Source: JBQCHF01 sp051953655 (lineage in GTDB: Bacteria > Actinomycetota > Actinomycetes > Motilibacterales > Motilibacteraceae). From it: a DNA stretch of 43,517 nucleotides. Location of the stretch: contig JBQCIO010000147.1 in the NCBI GenBank assembly GCA_051953655.1, forward strand, positions 1 through 43,517, given 5' to 3'. How positions within the stretch are numbered: the stretch's first letter is position 1; each line of letters opens with the position of its first letter. Below, piece after piece: positions 1 to 7,318 of the stretch. The notes below the pieces were generated by a model, which made no database searches, was not told the origin of the DNA, and saw only the letters and a list, made by a program, of their open reading frames with translations. The position numbers were made by a program, and so were the translations under genes.

Positions 1-18
1 GCAGCTAGGGAGAGCGCC

Positions 19-144
19 ATGAGCGAGCTTGTCGCGACCGCTGAGATCACCGAGAACCAGGCCCCGGCCGCGGAACCCGAGCTCGCGGAGGCCGAGCTGC
101 TGGTGGAAGAGGTCTCCATCGACGGCATGTGCGGTGTCTACTGA
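19..144 (+). CDS. mftA: Mycofactocin precursor peptide MftA
   Basis: A 41-residue peptide starting at ATG 19, too short for most gene callers. It is acidic through the middle and ends in IDGMCGVY, the C-terminus that defines MftA. The family is ribosomally made: the final Val-Tyr pair is modified by the radical SAM enzyme MftC, bound through MftB, and the product matures to the redox cofactor mycofactocin. A purine-rich stretch (GGGAGAG) about 6 nt before the ATG serves as ribosome binding site. Its end overlaps the start of mftB by 11 nt, and mftB, mftC and mftD follow directly on the same strand. Identification rests on the C-terminal motif plus this gene order. Confidence 0.95.
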   Translation: MSELVATAEITENQAPAAEPELAEAELLVEEVSIDGMCGVY

Positions 145-430
145 GACCGTAGCGGCCGGGTTTGATCTCGACCGCGCCTGGCAGCTGCACCCGCAGGTGT
201 CGGTCCGGCCGGAGCGGTTCGGGGCGCTGCTCTATCACTTCGGCACCCGCCGCCTGTCGTTCCTGAAGAGCCCCGCGCTGCTCACCGTGGTCCGCGAGCT
301 TAGCGACGCGCCCAGCGCGCGGGAGGCCTGCCGGCGGGCCGGCCTGACCGAGGCCGAACTGCCCGCCTACGCCGCCGCCCTGGCCACGCTGGCCAGTTCC
401 CAGATGATCCGCCCGCGGGAGTCAGCATGA
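134..430 (+). CDS. mftB: Mycofactocin peptide chaperone MftB
   Basis: A protein of about 98 residues, read from GTG 134, inside the 3' end of mftA. That start is preferred because the family-like N-terminus (FDLDRAWQLHPQVSVRPERFG) lies just after it. The frame is open further upstream, but that part has low-complexity Arg/Pro composition and overlaps mftA. MftB is the RiPP recognition element that binds MftA and presents it to MftC. The stop overlaps the mftC start (ATGA at 427-430), so the two are probably translationally coupled. No catalytic residues are expected in this family. Confidence 0.9.
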   Translation: MSTETVAAGFDLDRAWQLHPQVSVRPERFGALLYHFGTRRLSFLKSPALLTVVRELSDAPSAREACRRAGLTEAELPAYAAALATLASSQMIRPRESA

Positions 431-1632
431 CCCTTCCGCTGGTCGAGCAGTTCCAGTACGGCCTGGACGCGCCGATCTGCCTGACCTGGGAGCTGACCTA
501 CGCCTGCAACCTCTCCTGCGTGCACTGCCTGTCCAGCTCAGGGCGCCGGGACCCCCGCGAGCTGAGCACCCCCGAGTGCCGGGCGGTGATCGACGAGCTC
601 GAGCGGATGCAGGTGTTCTACGTGAACATCGGCGGCGGCGAGCCCACGGTCCGGCCCGACTTCTGGGAGCTGGTCGACTACGCCACCGCGCACCATGTCG
701 GGGTGAAGTTCTCCACCAACGGGATCAAGATCACCCCGGAGATAGCCCGCCGCCTGGCGGCCAGCGACTACGTCGACGTGCAGATATCCCTGGACGGCGC
801 GACCGCCGAGGTCAACGACGCGGTCCGCGGCGCGGGCTCGTACGCCACCGCGCTGCGGGCGATGGGCAACCTGGCCCGGGCCGGATTCCGGGGGTTCAAG
901 ATCTCCGTGGTGGTGACCAGGCAGAACGCCGGCCAGCTGGATGACTTCAAGGCGATCGCGGACCGGTTCGGCGCCCAGCTGCGGCTCACCCGGCTGCGCC
1001 CCTCCGGCCGCGGCGCGGACGTCTGGGACGAGCTCCACCCGCTGCCGCACCAGCAGCGCGAGCTCTACGACTGGCTGGTCGCGCACGGCGAGAACGTGCT
1101 GACCGGCGACTCGTTCTTCCACCTCGCCGCCTACGGGCAGAGCCTGCCGGGCCTCAACCTGTGCGGCGCCGGGCGGGTCGTGTGCCTCATCGACCCGGTG
1201 GGCGACGTCTACGCCTGCCCGTTCGCCATCCACGAGTCGTTCAAGGCCGGCAACGTGCTCGACGCGGGCGGCTTCACCGGGGTCTGGCGCGAGTCGGCGC
1301 TGTTCGCCGACCTCCGCGGCCCGCAGAGCGGGGGTGCCTGCTCGTCCTGCCAGCACCACGACAGCTGCCGGGGTGGCTGCATGGCGGCCAAATTCTTCAC
1401 CGGTCTGCCGCTCGACGGCCCGGACCCGGAGTGCGTGCGGGGCTTCGGTGAGCAGGCGCTCGCCACGCGCGCTGACGACGCGGCCCGGCGCTCCGACGTC
1501 GACCACAGCCACCGCACCGCGCCTCGGCAGGGACGCGGACCCGTGCCGGTGACCATCGGACGCGGGCCGAGCACCCCGCCGGTGTCGGCGTGCGACGAGG
1601 ACCCGCTGGCCGGGCTCGTCGTCCCCGCCTGA
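427..1632 (+). CDS. mftC: Mycofactocin radical SAM maturase MftC
   Basis: A 401-residue radical SAM enzyme. The cluster motif CxxxCxxC is at Cys27, Cys31 and Cys34 (TYACNLSCVHC), followed by a GGGEP motif for SAM binding near residue 75. The C-terminal third carries a SPASM-type set of cysteines (NLCGAG, VYACPF, GACSSCQHHDSCRGGC, PDPEC) for auxiliary Fe-S clusters. In the known pathway MftC oxidatively decarboxylates the C-terminal Tyr of MftA and then forms the Val-Tyr carbon-carbon bond. It is translationally coupled to mftB. The last ~45 residues, after the SPASM region, are Arg/Pro-rich and look like a lineage-specific tail. Confidence 0.95.
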   Translation: MTLPLVEQFQYGLDAPICLTWELTYACNLSCVHCLSSSGRRDPRELSTPECRAVIDELERMQVFYVNIGGGEPTVRPDFWELVDYATAHHVGVKFSTNGIKITPEIARRLAASDYVDVQISLDGATAEVNDAVRGAGSYATALRAMGNLARAGFRGFKISVVVTRQNAGQLDDFKAIADRFGAQLRLTRLRPSGRGADVWDELHPLPHQQRELYDWLVAHGENVLTGDSFFHLAAYGQSLPGLNLCGAGRVVCLIDPVGDVYACPFAIHESFKAGNVLDAGGFTGVWRESALFADLRGPQSGGACSSCQHHDSCRGGCMAAKFFTGLPLDGPDPECVRGFGEQALATRADDAARRSDVDHSHRTAPRQGRGPVPVTIGRGPSTPPVSACDEDPLAGLVVPA

Positions 1633-1665
1633 GCAGCGAGACTGACGGAAAGACCGGAGGAATCA

Positions 1666-2910
1666 ATGGCTGGCGGCTGGTTCGAGAGCGTCGCGGTGGC
1701 GCAGCGGCGGGCGAAGCGGCGTCTGCCGAAGTCGGTCTACGGCGCGCTGATCGCCGGGTCCGAGCGCGGCACCACCCTGGAGGACAACCAGCGGGCCTTC
1801 GCCGAGCTCGGGTTCGCTCCTCACGTGGCCGGCATGCCCGCCGAGCGCGACCAGTCGACGACGGTCATGGGCCAGCCGATCTCGCTGCCGGTGCTGATCT
1901 CGCCGACCGGCGTCCAGGCGGTGCACCCCGACGGCGAGGTGGCGGTCGCTCGCGCGGCGGCTGCGCGCGGGACCGCCATGGGCCTGAGCTCCTTCGCCTC
2001 CAAGCCGGTCGAGGAGGTGGTGGCTGCCAACCCCCAGACCTTCTTCCAGGTCTACTGGTGCGGCTCGCGCGAGCAGATCCAGGCCCGGCTGGAACGTGCT
2101 CGCGCCGCGGGCGCTGTGGGCGTCATCCTCACCCTGGACTGGTCGTTCTCGCACGGACGCGACTGGGGGAGCCCGAGCATCCCGGAGCGGATGAGCGTCA
2201 AGGAGCTGGTGAAGCGGCTGCCGGAGGCCGTCGCCCGGCCGGCGTGGACGCTGGAGTGGGCCCGCACGCTGCACACGCCGGACCTGACGGTGCCGAACAT
2301 GACCCTGCCGGGCCAGCCGACGCCGACGTTCTTCCAGGCCTACGGCGAGTGGATGGGCACCCCGCCGCCGACCTGGGACGACGTGGCCTGGTTGCGCTCG
2401 CAGTGGGACGGCCCCTTCATGCTCAAGGGGATCTCCCGCCTCGACGACGCCCGCCGAGCCGTGGAAGCCGGGGTGAGCGCCATCTCGGTCTCCAACCACG
2501 GAGGCAACAACCTCGACGGCACGCCGGCCACGATCCGTGTCCTACCGTCCGTCGTAGAGGCGGTGGGCGACCAGGTGGAGGTGCTGCTCGACGGCGGGGT
2601 GCGCCGCGGCAGCGACGTCGTCAAGGCCCTCGCGCTCGGCGCCCGCGCCGTGATGATCGGCCGCGCGTACCTGTGGGGCCTGGCCGCCAACGGGCAGGCC
2701 GGCGTGGAGAACGTCCTCGACATCATGCGCGGCGGCATCGACTCCGCCCTGCGCGGGCTGGGCCGGGCGTCCATCCACGAGCTGACGCCCGAGGACATCC
2801 TGGTCCCCGAGGGGTTCACCCGCCGGCTCGGTGACGTGCCCGCGGCGGTCGCCGGCCAGCCTGGCGAGAAAAGCCGCGAGGAACACGCACCGGTGCCGTC
2901 CGCGCGCTGA
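1666..2910 (+). CDS. mftD: Mycofactocin flavin dehydrogenase MftD
   Basis: A 414-residue FMN-dependent alpha-hydroxy-acid-dehydrogenase-fold enzyme, 33 nt after mftC with a good ribosome binding site (GGAGGAA). The FMN/substrate loop SVSNHGGNNLDGTPA and the following VLLDGGVRRGSDVVKALALGA are typical. The Asn-Asn in place of the usual Arg-Gln of lactate oxidases fits the MftD subgroup. MftD oxidatively deaminates the cyclised dipeptide (AHDP) to pre-mycofactocin. Position in the mftABCD order supports this over a generic lactate dehydrogenase. The C-terminus has a polar extension of ~25 residues after the conserved domain. Confidence 0.93.
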   Translation: MAGGWFESVAVAQRRAKRRLPKSVYGALIAGSERGTTLEDNQRAFAELGFAPHVAGMPAERDQSTTVMGQPISLPVLISPTGVQAVHPDGEVAVARAAAARGTAMGLSSFASKPVEEVVAANPQTFFQVYWCGSREQIQARLERARAAGAVGVILTLDWSFSHGRDWGSPSIPERMSVKELVKRLPEAVARPAWTLEWARTLHTPDLTVPNMTLPGQPTPTFFQAYGEWMGTPPPTWDDVAWLRSQWDGPFMLKGISRLDDARRAVEAGVSAISVSNHGGNNLDGTPATIRVLPSVVEAVGDQVEVLLDGGVRRGSDVVKALALGARAVMIGRAYLWGLAANGQAGVENVLDIMRGGIDSALRGLGRASIHELTPEDILVPEGFTRRLGDVPAAVAGQPGEKSREEHAPVPSAR

Positions 2911-2916
2911 CCGGCG

Positions 2917-3411
2917 GTGCAGATCTCGGCGGAGCTTCGCTACGCCGGTGTCCTCGCACGTCACCGCGGCCAGGTGGCGCTGGTGCGCGAGGAGTTCCCA
3001 GCCTGGGGACGTCCCTGCTGGAACATCCCCAGCGGGCACGTGGAGGACGGCGAGACCCCGGAACAGGGCGCGTGCCGTGAGCTGGCCGAGGAGACCGGCC
3101 TGCTCGTGCCGTCGGCCGGCCTGGTTCTCGTGTCTACGTCGTCGGTGATTACGCCCGACGTGCTGCGCCGGGCCTGGACCTTCTCGGTGGAGGTGGACGA
3201 CCCCAGCCTGTGTCCCCGCGACCCGGATGGTGCGATCCAGGACGCGCGGTGGTTCCCCGTGGTGGAGGCGGTGTCTCTGCTCCAGCAGCTGCCCTACCGT
3301 CCCCTGCGCGAGCCGGCGACGGCACTGCTAAGAGGTCGCTGCGGCATGGGCGGGCACTGGGTCTACAGCGACCCGGAGTCCGAGCCGGTCATCACCTTCG
3401 GCTCCGGCTGA
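2917..3411 (+). CDS. NUDIX hydrolase
   Basis: A 164-residue protein starting at GTG 2917, only 6 nt after the mftD stop, so it is almost surely in the mft operon. The NUDIX box is complete: Gly40, Glu46, then RELAEETGL at 54-62, matching Gx5Ex7REUxEExGU, so a metal-dependent diphosphate hydrolase is expected. The substrate cannot be read from the sequence; nucleotides, nucleotide sugars and coenzymes are all possible. It occupies the place where mftE, the creatininase-like peptidase, usually follows mftD, but it is unrelated to MftE and cannot substitute for a peptidase. Confidence 0.85.
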   Translation: MQISAELRYAGVLARHRGQVALVREEFPAWGRPCWNIPSGHVEDGETPEQGACRELAEETGLLVPSAGLVLVSTSSVITPDVLRRAWTFSVEVDDPSLCPRDPDGAIQDARWFPVVEAVSLLQQLPYRPLREPATALLRGRCGMGGHWVYSDPESEPVITFGSG

Positions 3412-3428
3412 AGGCCACCCGTGCCCCG

Positions 3429-3478
3429 TGATCGTGAAGGGCTGATAGCGGATTCGCGCCATCAACCCTTCACGATCA
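3429..3478. terminator. Long hairpin after the mycofactocin/NUDIX operon
   Basis: An inverted repeat with 18-nt arms (3429-3446 and 3461-3478) that differ at one position, which becomes a G-U pair in RNA. The 14-nt loop can itself close with three further pairs. It lies 18 nt after the NUDIX stop and abuts the stop of the antisense acetyltransferase remnant, so it could end transcription from both sides. There is no T-run, as is common in actinomycetes. Confidence 0.7.
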
Positions 3479-4036
3479 AGCGGGTTGGGGGCTGGGGGCT
3501 GGGGGCGGGGGCAGCGTGAAGAAGTGGTCGAGCCCGTCGTAGCCCTCCTCATCCCAAGCCGGTGCCCGGTGCAACCCCGCCTTGAGAGCGACGCGCCGCG
3601 AGGGCCGGTTCGTCGGACGCACCCGCGGGACGATCCGCAGGTGAGGAACATGCGCGGTCGCCCAGCCGCCGGCGGCCGTCGCTGCCTCGGTCGTCAGCCC
3701 GCGGCCCCACACGGGGCCGGGCCAGTCGGTAGACCAGGTTCAGGGCCTCCTCGCCTCGGAACCTGACGGTCTTCACCCCGCAGTAGCCGACGAGCTCGCG
3801 TTCCGCAGGTTCGTCCGCGAGGCGCAGGCACCAGTAGCCGAAGCCGAGCGTTGCCACTGGCTCCGCCAGCGACTGATCAGCGCGGTGGCCACATCGAGGC
3901 TGCGGAGTCGGTCCGAGGGGTTGTGCGCCACGGTCCGGGGATCGTTGAGGAGGGCGAGGACCTCCTGCGGGTCGGTCGGGACGGGCGGAGTGAGCACCAT
4001 TCGCGAGGTGCGCTGCGAGATCCACTGGTCGTCCAC
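3476..4036 (-). pseudogene. GNAT acetyltransferase, frameshifted
   Basis: On the minus strand, three pieces of one GNAT-family N-acetyltransferase can be read in order but not in one frame. The N-terminus (MDDQWISQRTSRMVLTPP, from ATG 4036) reads to about 3870. The middle (GYWCLRLADEPAERELVGYCG) is in another frame. The C-terminus (GRGLTTEAATA, LRIVPRVRPTNRPSRRVALKAGL, WDEEGYDGLDHFF) returns to the first frame near 3715 and ends at 3476. Two compensating single-base shifts would explain this. GLTTEA and the NxxSxRvalKaGF-like motif are the acetyl-CoA binding region of RimJ/RimL-type enzymes. It is either a real pseudogene or one with two sequencing errors in G-rich DNA. Confidence 0.7.
3482..3511 (+). 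other. G-run tract, possible G-quadruplex
   Basis: Five runs of three to five G (3482-3484, 3487-3491, 3494-3498, 3501-3505, 3507-3511) separated by one or two bases. This fits the simple G-quadruplex rule on the plus strand. Read on the minus strand it encodes the Pro/Ala/Ser tail of the acetyltransferase remnant, so it may be only a low-complexity codon tract. Confidence 0.5.
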
Positions 4037-4080
4037 CGGGCCAGCGTCGCAGCCTCACGCGATCGCCATGCTGCAGAGAC

Positions 4081-4215
4081 TCAGCGGGTGCGGACCCAGG
4101 TCCTGGTGGGGTCGACCCAGGCGGGGGCGCGCCATCCGGTCCCGCCGTCGGTGGTGGTGCCATAGGCAGAGCAGGCGCAGCTCGTCGAGGTTGGTTTCGC
4201 CGCCGAGGGTCTACC
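4081..4215 (-). pseudogene. Remnant of a DUF222/13E12-type HNH endonuclease
   Basis: Only the C-terminal end of the family can be recognised. Reading the minus strand gives LGGETNLDELRLLCLWHHH, the usual Asn-Leu-x-x-Leu-x-x-Leu-Cys-x-x-His-His of the HNH domain. After a frameshift it continues as TGWRAPAWVDPTRTWVRTR and a stop at 4081, which resembles the family's PPAWxDP end. No N-terminal DUF222 region is seen upstream. This gene family is amplified and often broken in Geodermatophilaceae and mycobacteria, so the piece is probably a decayed copy. Confidence 0.6.
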
Positions 4216-4498
4216 AGAATCAGCGTCGTCCACAGGGGAAGGCAAGGCCCGGCAGACGATTCCTGCCACCCCCCTGCTCGAACGAGGCGAGCCTGGTTGA
4301 TCGAGAAGGGCTCGGGTCGAGCGTCCTGAAGCCCCGGTGCCCGTCTCGCGAGCACCGACCGCAATGCCAGCAATCTCCCACGATTCGGTGAAGACCTCGT
4401 TACGCTCCGGCACAGCGCGTGGCCACCGTCCGTCGCAGTGACGCCGGGATGCCCGTCGCCTGGACGGGGCCGAGGAGGCGGGCAGTGGTCGGTGGGGG
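4216..4498. other. Intergenic stretch, no gene recognised
   Basis: Between the HNH remnant and the LuxR regulator I see no convincing coding frame, RNA or repeat. Open frames exist on both strands but none resembles a known protein. It presumably contains the regulator's promoter. Confidence 0.5.
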
Positions 4499-7246
4499 GT
4501 GAGCGCGGCCGAAGCGCTGCCATCGGTGGGCTCTGAGGCGTCGTCCGAACAGCTCGACCCGCCGCGCGGGGGGCGAGAGAGCCTCGCCGCTCACGTGCTG
4601 GCCGTCGTGGAGCAGCCGGGTGCCCGGCTGGTGCTGCTGACCGGTGAGGCGGGGGTCGGCAAGTCCTACCTGCTCGAGCATCTCGCGTCCCGGGTCGGTG
4701 CGGACCGCGCGTGGGGCGTGGCGGCTCTGGCGGGGGTGCCGGGCAGCGGTCTGGCGCACCTGGTTCAGCCGGCGGACACCCTGCCCGAGCTGATCCGGGC
4801 GGTGCTGGTCAAGGTCGGGCCGCGGCTGTGCGTGGACGACCTCGACCTGTGCGACCCGCTGTCGCTGGCGCTGGTGGAGCGGCTCCTCCGGGAGCCGGAC
4901 CGGCTGGTGATCGCCACCGTCCGCACCCGGAACGGCGAGCTGCCCTCATCGCTGCGGGACCTGGCCCGCGAGCCGTGGACCCGGGTCGTCGAGGTGGCCG
5001 GCTTCTCTCGCGAGGACCTGGACGGCTTCGCCGTGGCCGAGCTGGGCGGCCCGGTCGACGCCGGGCTGGGCGAGCAGCTGTGGCGGCGGACCGCGGGGAA
5101 CCCGTTGTACGCGGCCCAGGTCCTGCGCGCGGGCCTGGCCTGTGGCGCGGTCGCGCAGCGCGGTGGGGTATGGCACGCCGTCACCATGTTGCCGGTCCCG
5201 GACTCGCTCCTCGATGCGGTCACCGACCAGGTGACGGCGCTGGGCCCTGCCGCGAAGGAGGCGGCCCAGTGGCTGGCGGGGGTGGGTGAGGTCCCCGCGG
5301 AGCGGGTGACGCGCAGCGGGCGCGGGGATGCGGTGCGGCAGCTGATGGACGCCGGCATCGTCCTGGTCACCGAGCGCCCCGACCCGGCGGGGCCGTCCCG
5401 CCGCTCGGTGGTCTTCGCCCACCCGCTGTTCGCCGAGGCGGTCTGGGCGGCGACGGACGGCCTGCGCCGTGAAGCGGTGCTGCGAGAGCACGTGGAGGCC
5501 GAACGGTCCTCGCCCCGCCCGGACGTCCTGCGGCTGGCGGTGCTGGGGCTCGACGTGGGCGAGCCGGTGGCCCCGGACGCGCTGCTGGCTGCGGCCCGGC
5601 TCGCCGTCGGCGGGGCCGGTAGCGCGGGGGTGGAGTCGGCGCTCCGGCTGGCCCGGGCCGCTCTTCCCGGCGCCACGGGTGAGCTGCGCGCCGAGGCGAC
5701 CGCGCTGACCGCGGACGCGCTCATGCAGCTGGGCCGGGCCGGCGAGGCGGTCGAGCTGCTGGAGCACGAGCTCGCCGCGATGCGGCCCGGGCCGCACGCG
5801 ATCCTGCTGGCCGGGTTGCTGCACATCGTCCTGACCTGGGGTTTGGGCGACGAGCCGGCGGCGTCGGCGATGCTGGCGCGGCAGGCCAAGCGCTACCCCC
5901 GGTGGACGCCGGTGGTGCGTGAGGTGTTCGGCTTCGTCCAGGCCGACGGGCTCACCTACGCCGGACGACCCGCGCAGGCACTGGCGCTGACCGAAGGACT
6001 GAAAGTCGGTGGGGGCTGGCGGATCCTGGGGAAGCTGACCCCGCTCGGCAAGCTGCTGCCGCAGGTGGAAGCCCGGATCACGCAGTCCCGCGCGCACGCC
6101 CTGACCCAGCTGGCCCGTCCCGCCGAGGCCGCCGCGCTGCTCACCGGCGGTCGCACCAGCGCCCGGCTGGCCGAGCTGGAGGAGCTCATCCCCTCCTGGC
6201 GGGGCAACTACTACCTGATCCTGTCGCACGCCACGCGGGAGGCCGGAGACCCGCGTGCCGCTCTGGAGCACGCGAACTCGGCGTACGCGGCCACCCTGGA
6301 CACCGGCTTCGTGTGGGGGCGGGCCTGGGCCACCTGCAACATCGCGGCGGCGTGGTTGCAGATCGGCGACCTGGCCCAGGCCGCCACCTGGGCGCGCCGG
6401 ACGATCGACACCGCCCGGGTGGGTCACCTGGCCGACGCCGAGCGGCTGGCGATCTCCCTGCTGTCCACGGCCGAGGGCTCCCAGGGCCGTCCGCCCGCCC
6501 CGACCTGCACGGACCGGCTGGACGTGCTCCCGAGCGGCGTCGGGTTCCTCTGGCACCACCACCCCGTCGGCGCCGCCTGGCGCGCCTACTCCGCGGGCCG
6601 GACCAGCCTGGCCGAGGCCGCGATCATCGAGGGTCTCGAGGCGGCCGAACGAGACGGTGCGGCGGGCGCGGCGCTTGCCCTGTGCCACGAATGGCTGCGC
6701 CTCGGTCGACCGGTCGCACTGGCCGGGCGGATGCGGGACCTCGTCAAGGACGCCCCGCAAGCGGCCACCGGCCGTCTGTGCGCCGCCCGGCTCGCCCTGG
6801 CCCGCGGTGTGGAGGAGCAGGACCCGGCCCTGCTCGTGGAGGCGTCCGAGCTGTTCGCCGGGCACGGGATGCCGTTGTTCGCCGCCGAGGCCGCCGCGCT
6901 GGCCGCGCTCCGCTCGTCCGGACGGGAGGCCACCGCGCTGCGCCGTCGCGCGGCAGCCCTGGCCGAGACGGTCGGCTCGCCGACCACGCCGCTGCTCGCG
7001 CTCTCCCAGGACGGCGGGGGGCCGGACCCGCTGACCAGGCGCGAACGCCTCATCGCCGAGCTGGCCACCACGATGTCCAACGTCGAGATCGCCGCGCAGC
7101 AGCACATCTCGGTCCGGACCGTCGAGGGCCACCTGTCCCATATCTACGTCAAGCTGGGCATCACCGGGAGAAACGACCTGGCTGCAGCGCTGAGCGGCCG
7201 CAGCGGGAGGGGCCGGAGCGGCCAGGGGCGGTCCGAAAACAGGTAG
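4499..7246 (+). CDS. Large ATP-binding LuxR-family (LAL-type) regulator
   Basis: A 915-residue protein starting at GTG 4499. A Walker A P-loop, GEAGVGKS, is at residues 49-56, with a Walker-B-like RLCVDDLDL near 117. The middle ~550 residues are Ala/Leu-rich helical repeats of the tetratricopeptide kind usual for this family. The C-terminus is a LuxR helix-turn-helix (LTRRERLIAELATTMSNVEIA, then ISVRTVEGHLSHIYVKLGI) at about 845-900. The architecture is that of the MalT/LAL family: ATP-dependent, ligand-responsive activators. Target and ligand are not known. It lies 72 nt upstream of the giant secreted protein gene on the same strand, which makes that gene a candidate target or co-transcribed partner. 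Confidence 0.9.
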   Translation: MSAAEALPSVGSEASSEQLDPPRGGRESLAAHVLAVVEQPGARLVLLTGEAGVGKSYLLEHLASRVGADRAWGVAALAGVPGSGLAHLVQPADTLPELIRAVLVKVGPRLCVDDLDLCDPLSLALVERLLREPDRLVIATVRTRNGELPSSLRDLAREPWTRVVEVAGFSREDLDGFAVAELGGPVDAGLGEQLWRRTAGNPLYAAQVLRAGLACGAVAQRGGVWHAVTMLPVPDSLLDAVTDQVTALGPAAKEAAQWLAGVGEVPAERVTRSGRGDAVRQLMDAGIVLVTERPDPAGPSRRSVVFAHPLFAEAVWAATDGLRREAVLREHVEAERSSPRPDVLRLAVLGLDVGEPVAPDALLAAARLAVGGAGSAGVESALRLARAALPGATGELRAEATALTADALMQLGRAGEAVELLEHELAAMRPGPHAILLAGLLHIVLTWGLGDEPAASAMLARQAKRYPRWTPVVREVFGFVQADGLTYAGRPAQALALTEGLKVGGGWRILGKLTPLGKLLPQVEARITQSRAHALTQLARPAEAAALLTGGRTSARLAELEELIPSWRGNYYLILSHATREAGDPRAALEHANSAYAATLDTGFVWGRAWATCNIAAAWLQIGDLAQAATWARRTIDTARVGHLADAERLAISLLSTAEGSQGRPPAPTCTDRLDVLPSGVGFLWHHHPVGAAWRAYSAGRTSLAEAAIIEGLEAAERDGAAGAALALCHEWLRLGRPVALAGRMRDLVKDAPQAATGRLCAARLALARGVEEQDPALLVEASELFAGHGMPLFAAEAAALAALRSSGREATALRRRAAALAETVGSPTTPLLALSQDGGGPDPLTRRERLIAELATTMSNVEIAAQQHISVRTVEGHLSHIYVKLGITGRNDLAAALSGRSGRGRSGQGRSENR

Positions 7247-7318
7247 TCACCACGCATGACCGCCGGTGTCCGGCGCTCCTAGCGTGCACGCGCCGACCGC
7301 CTGCCGTGGAGGAGCCGC

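Noticed and set aside
4946..7141. Long open frame antisense to the LAL regulator
   Set aside because: Gly/Arg/Gln-rich with no recognisable motif; the plus strand has Walker A and a LuxR helix-turn-helix.
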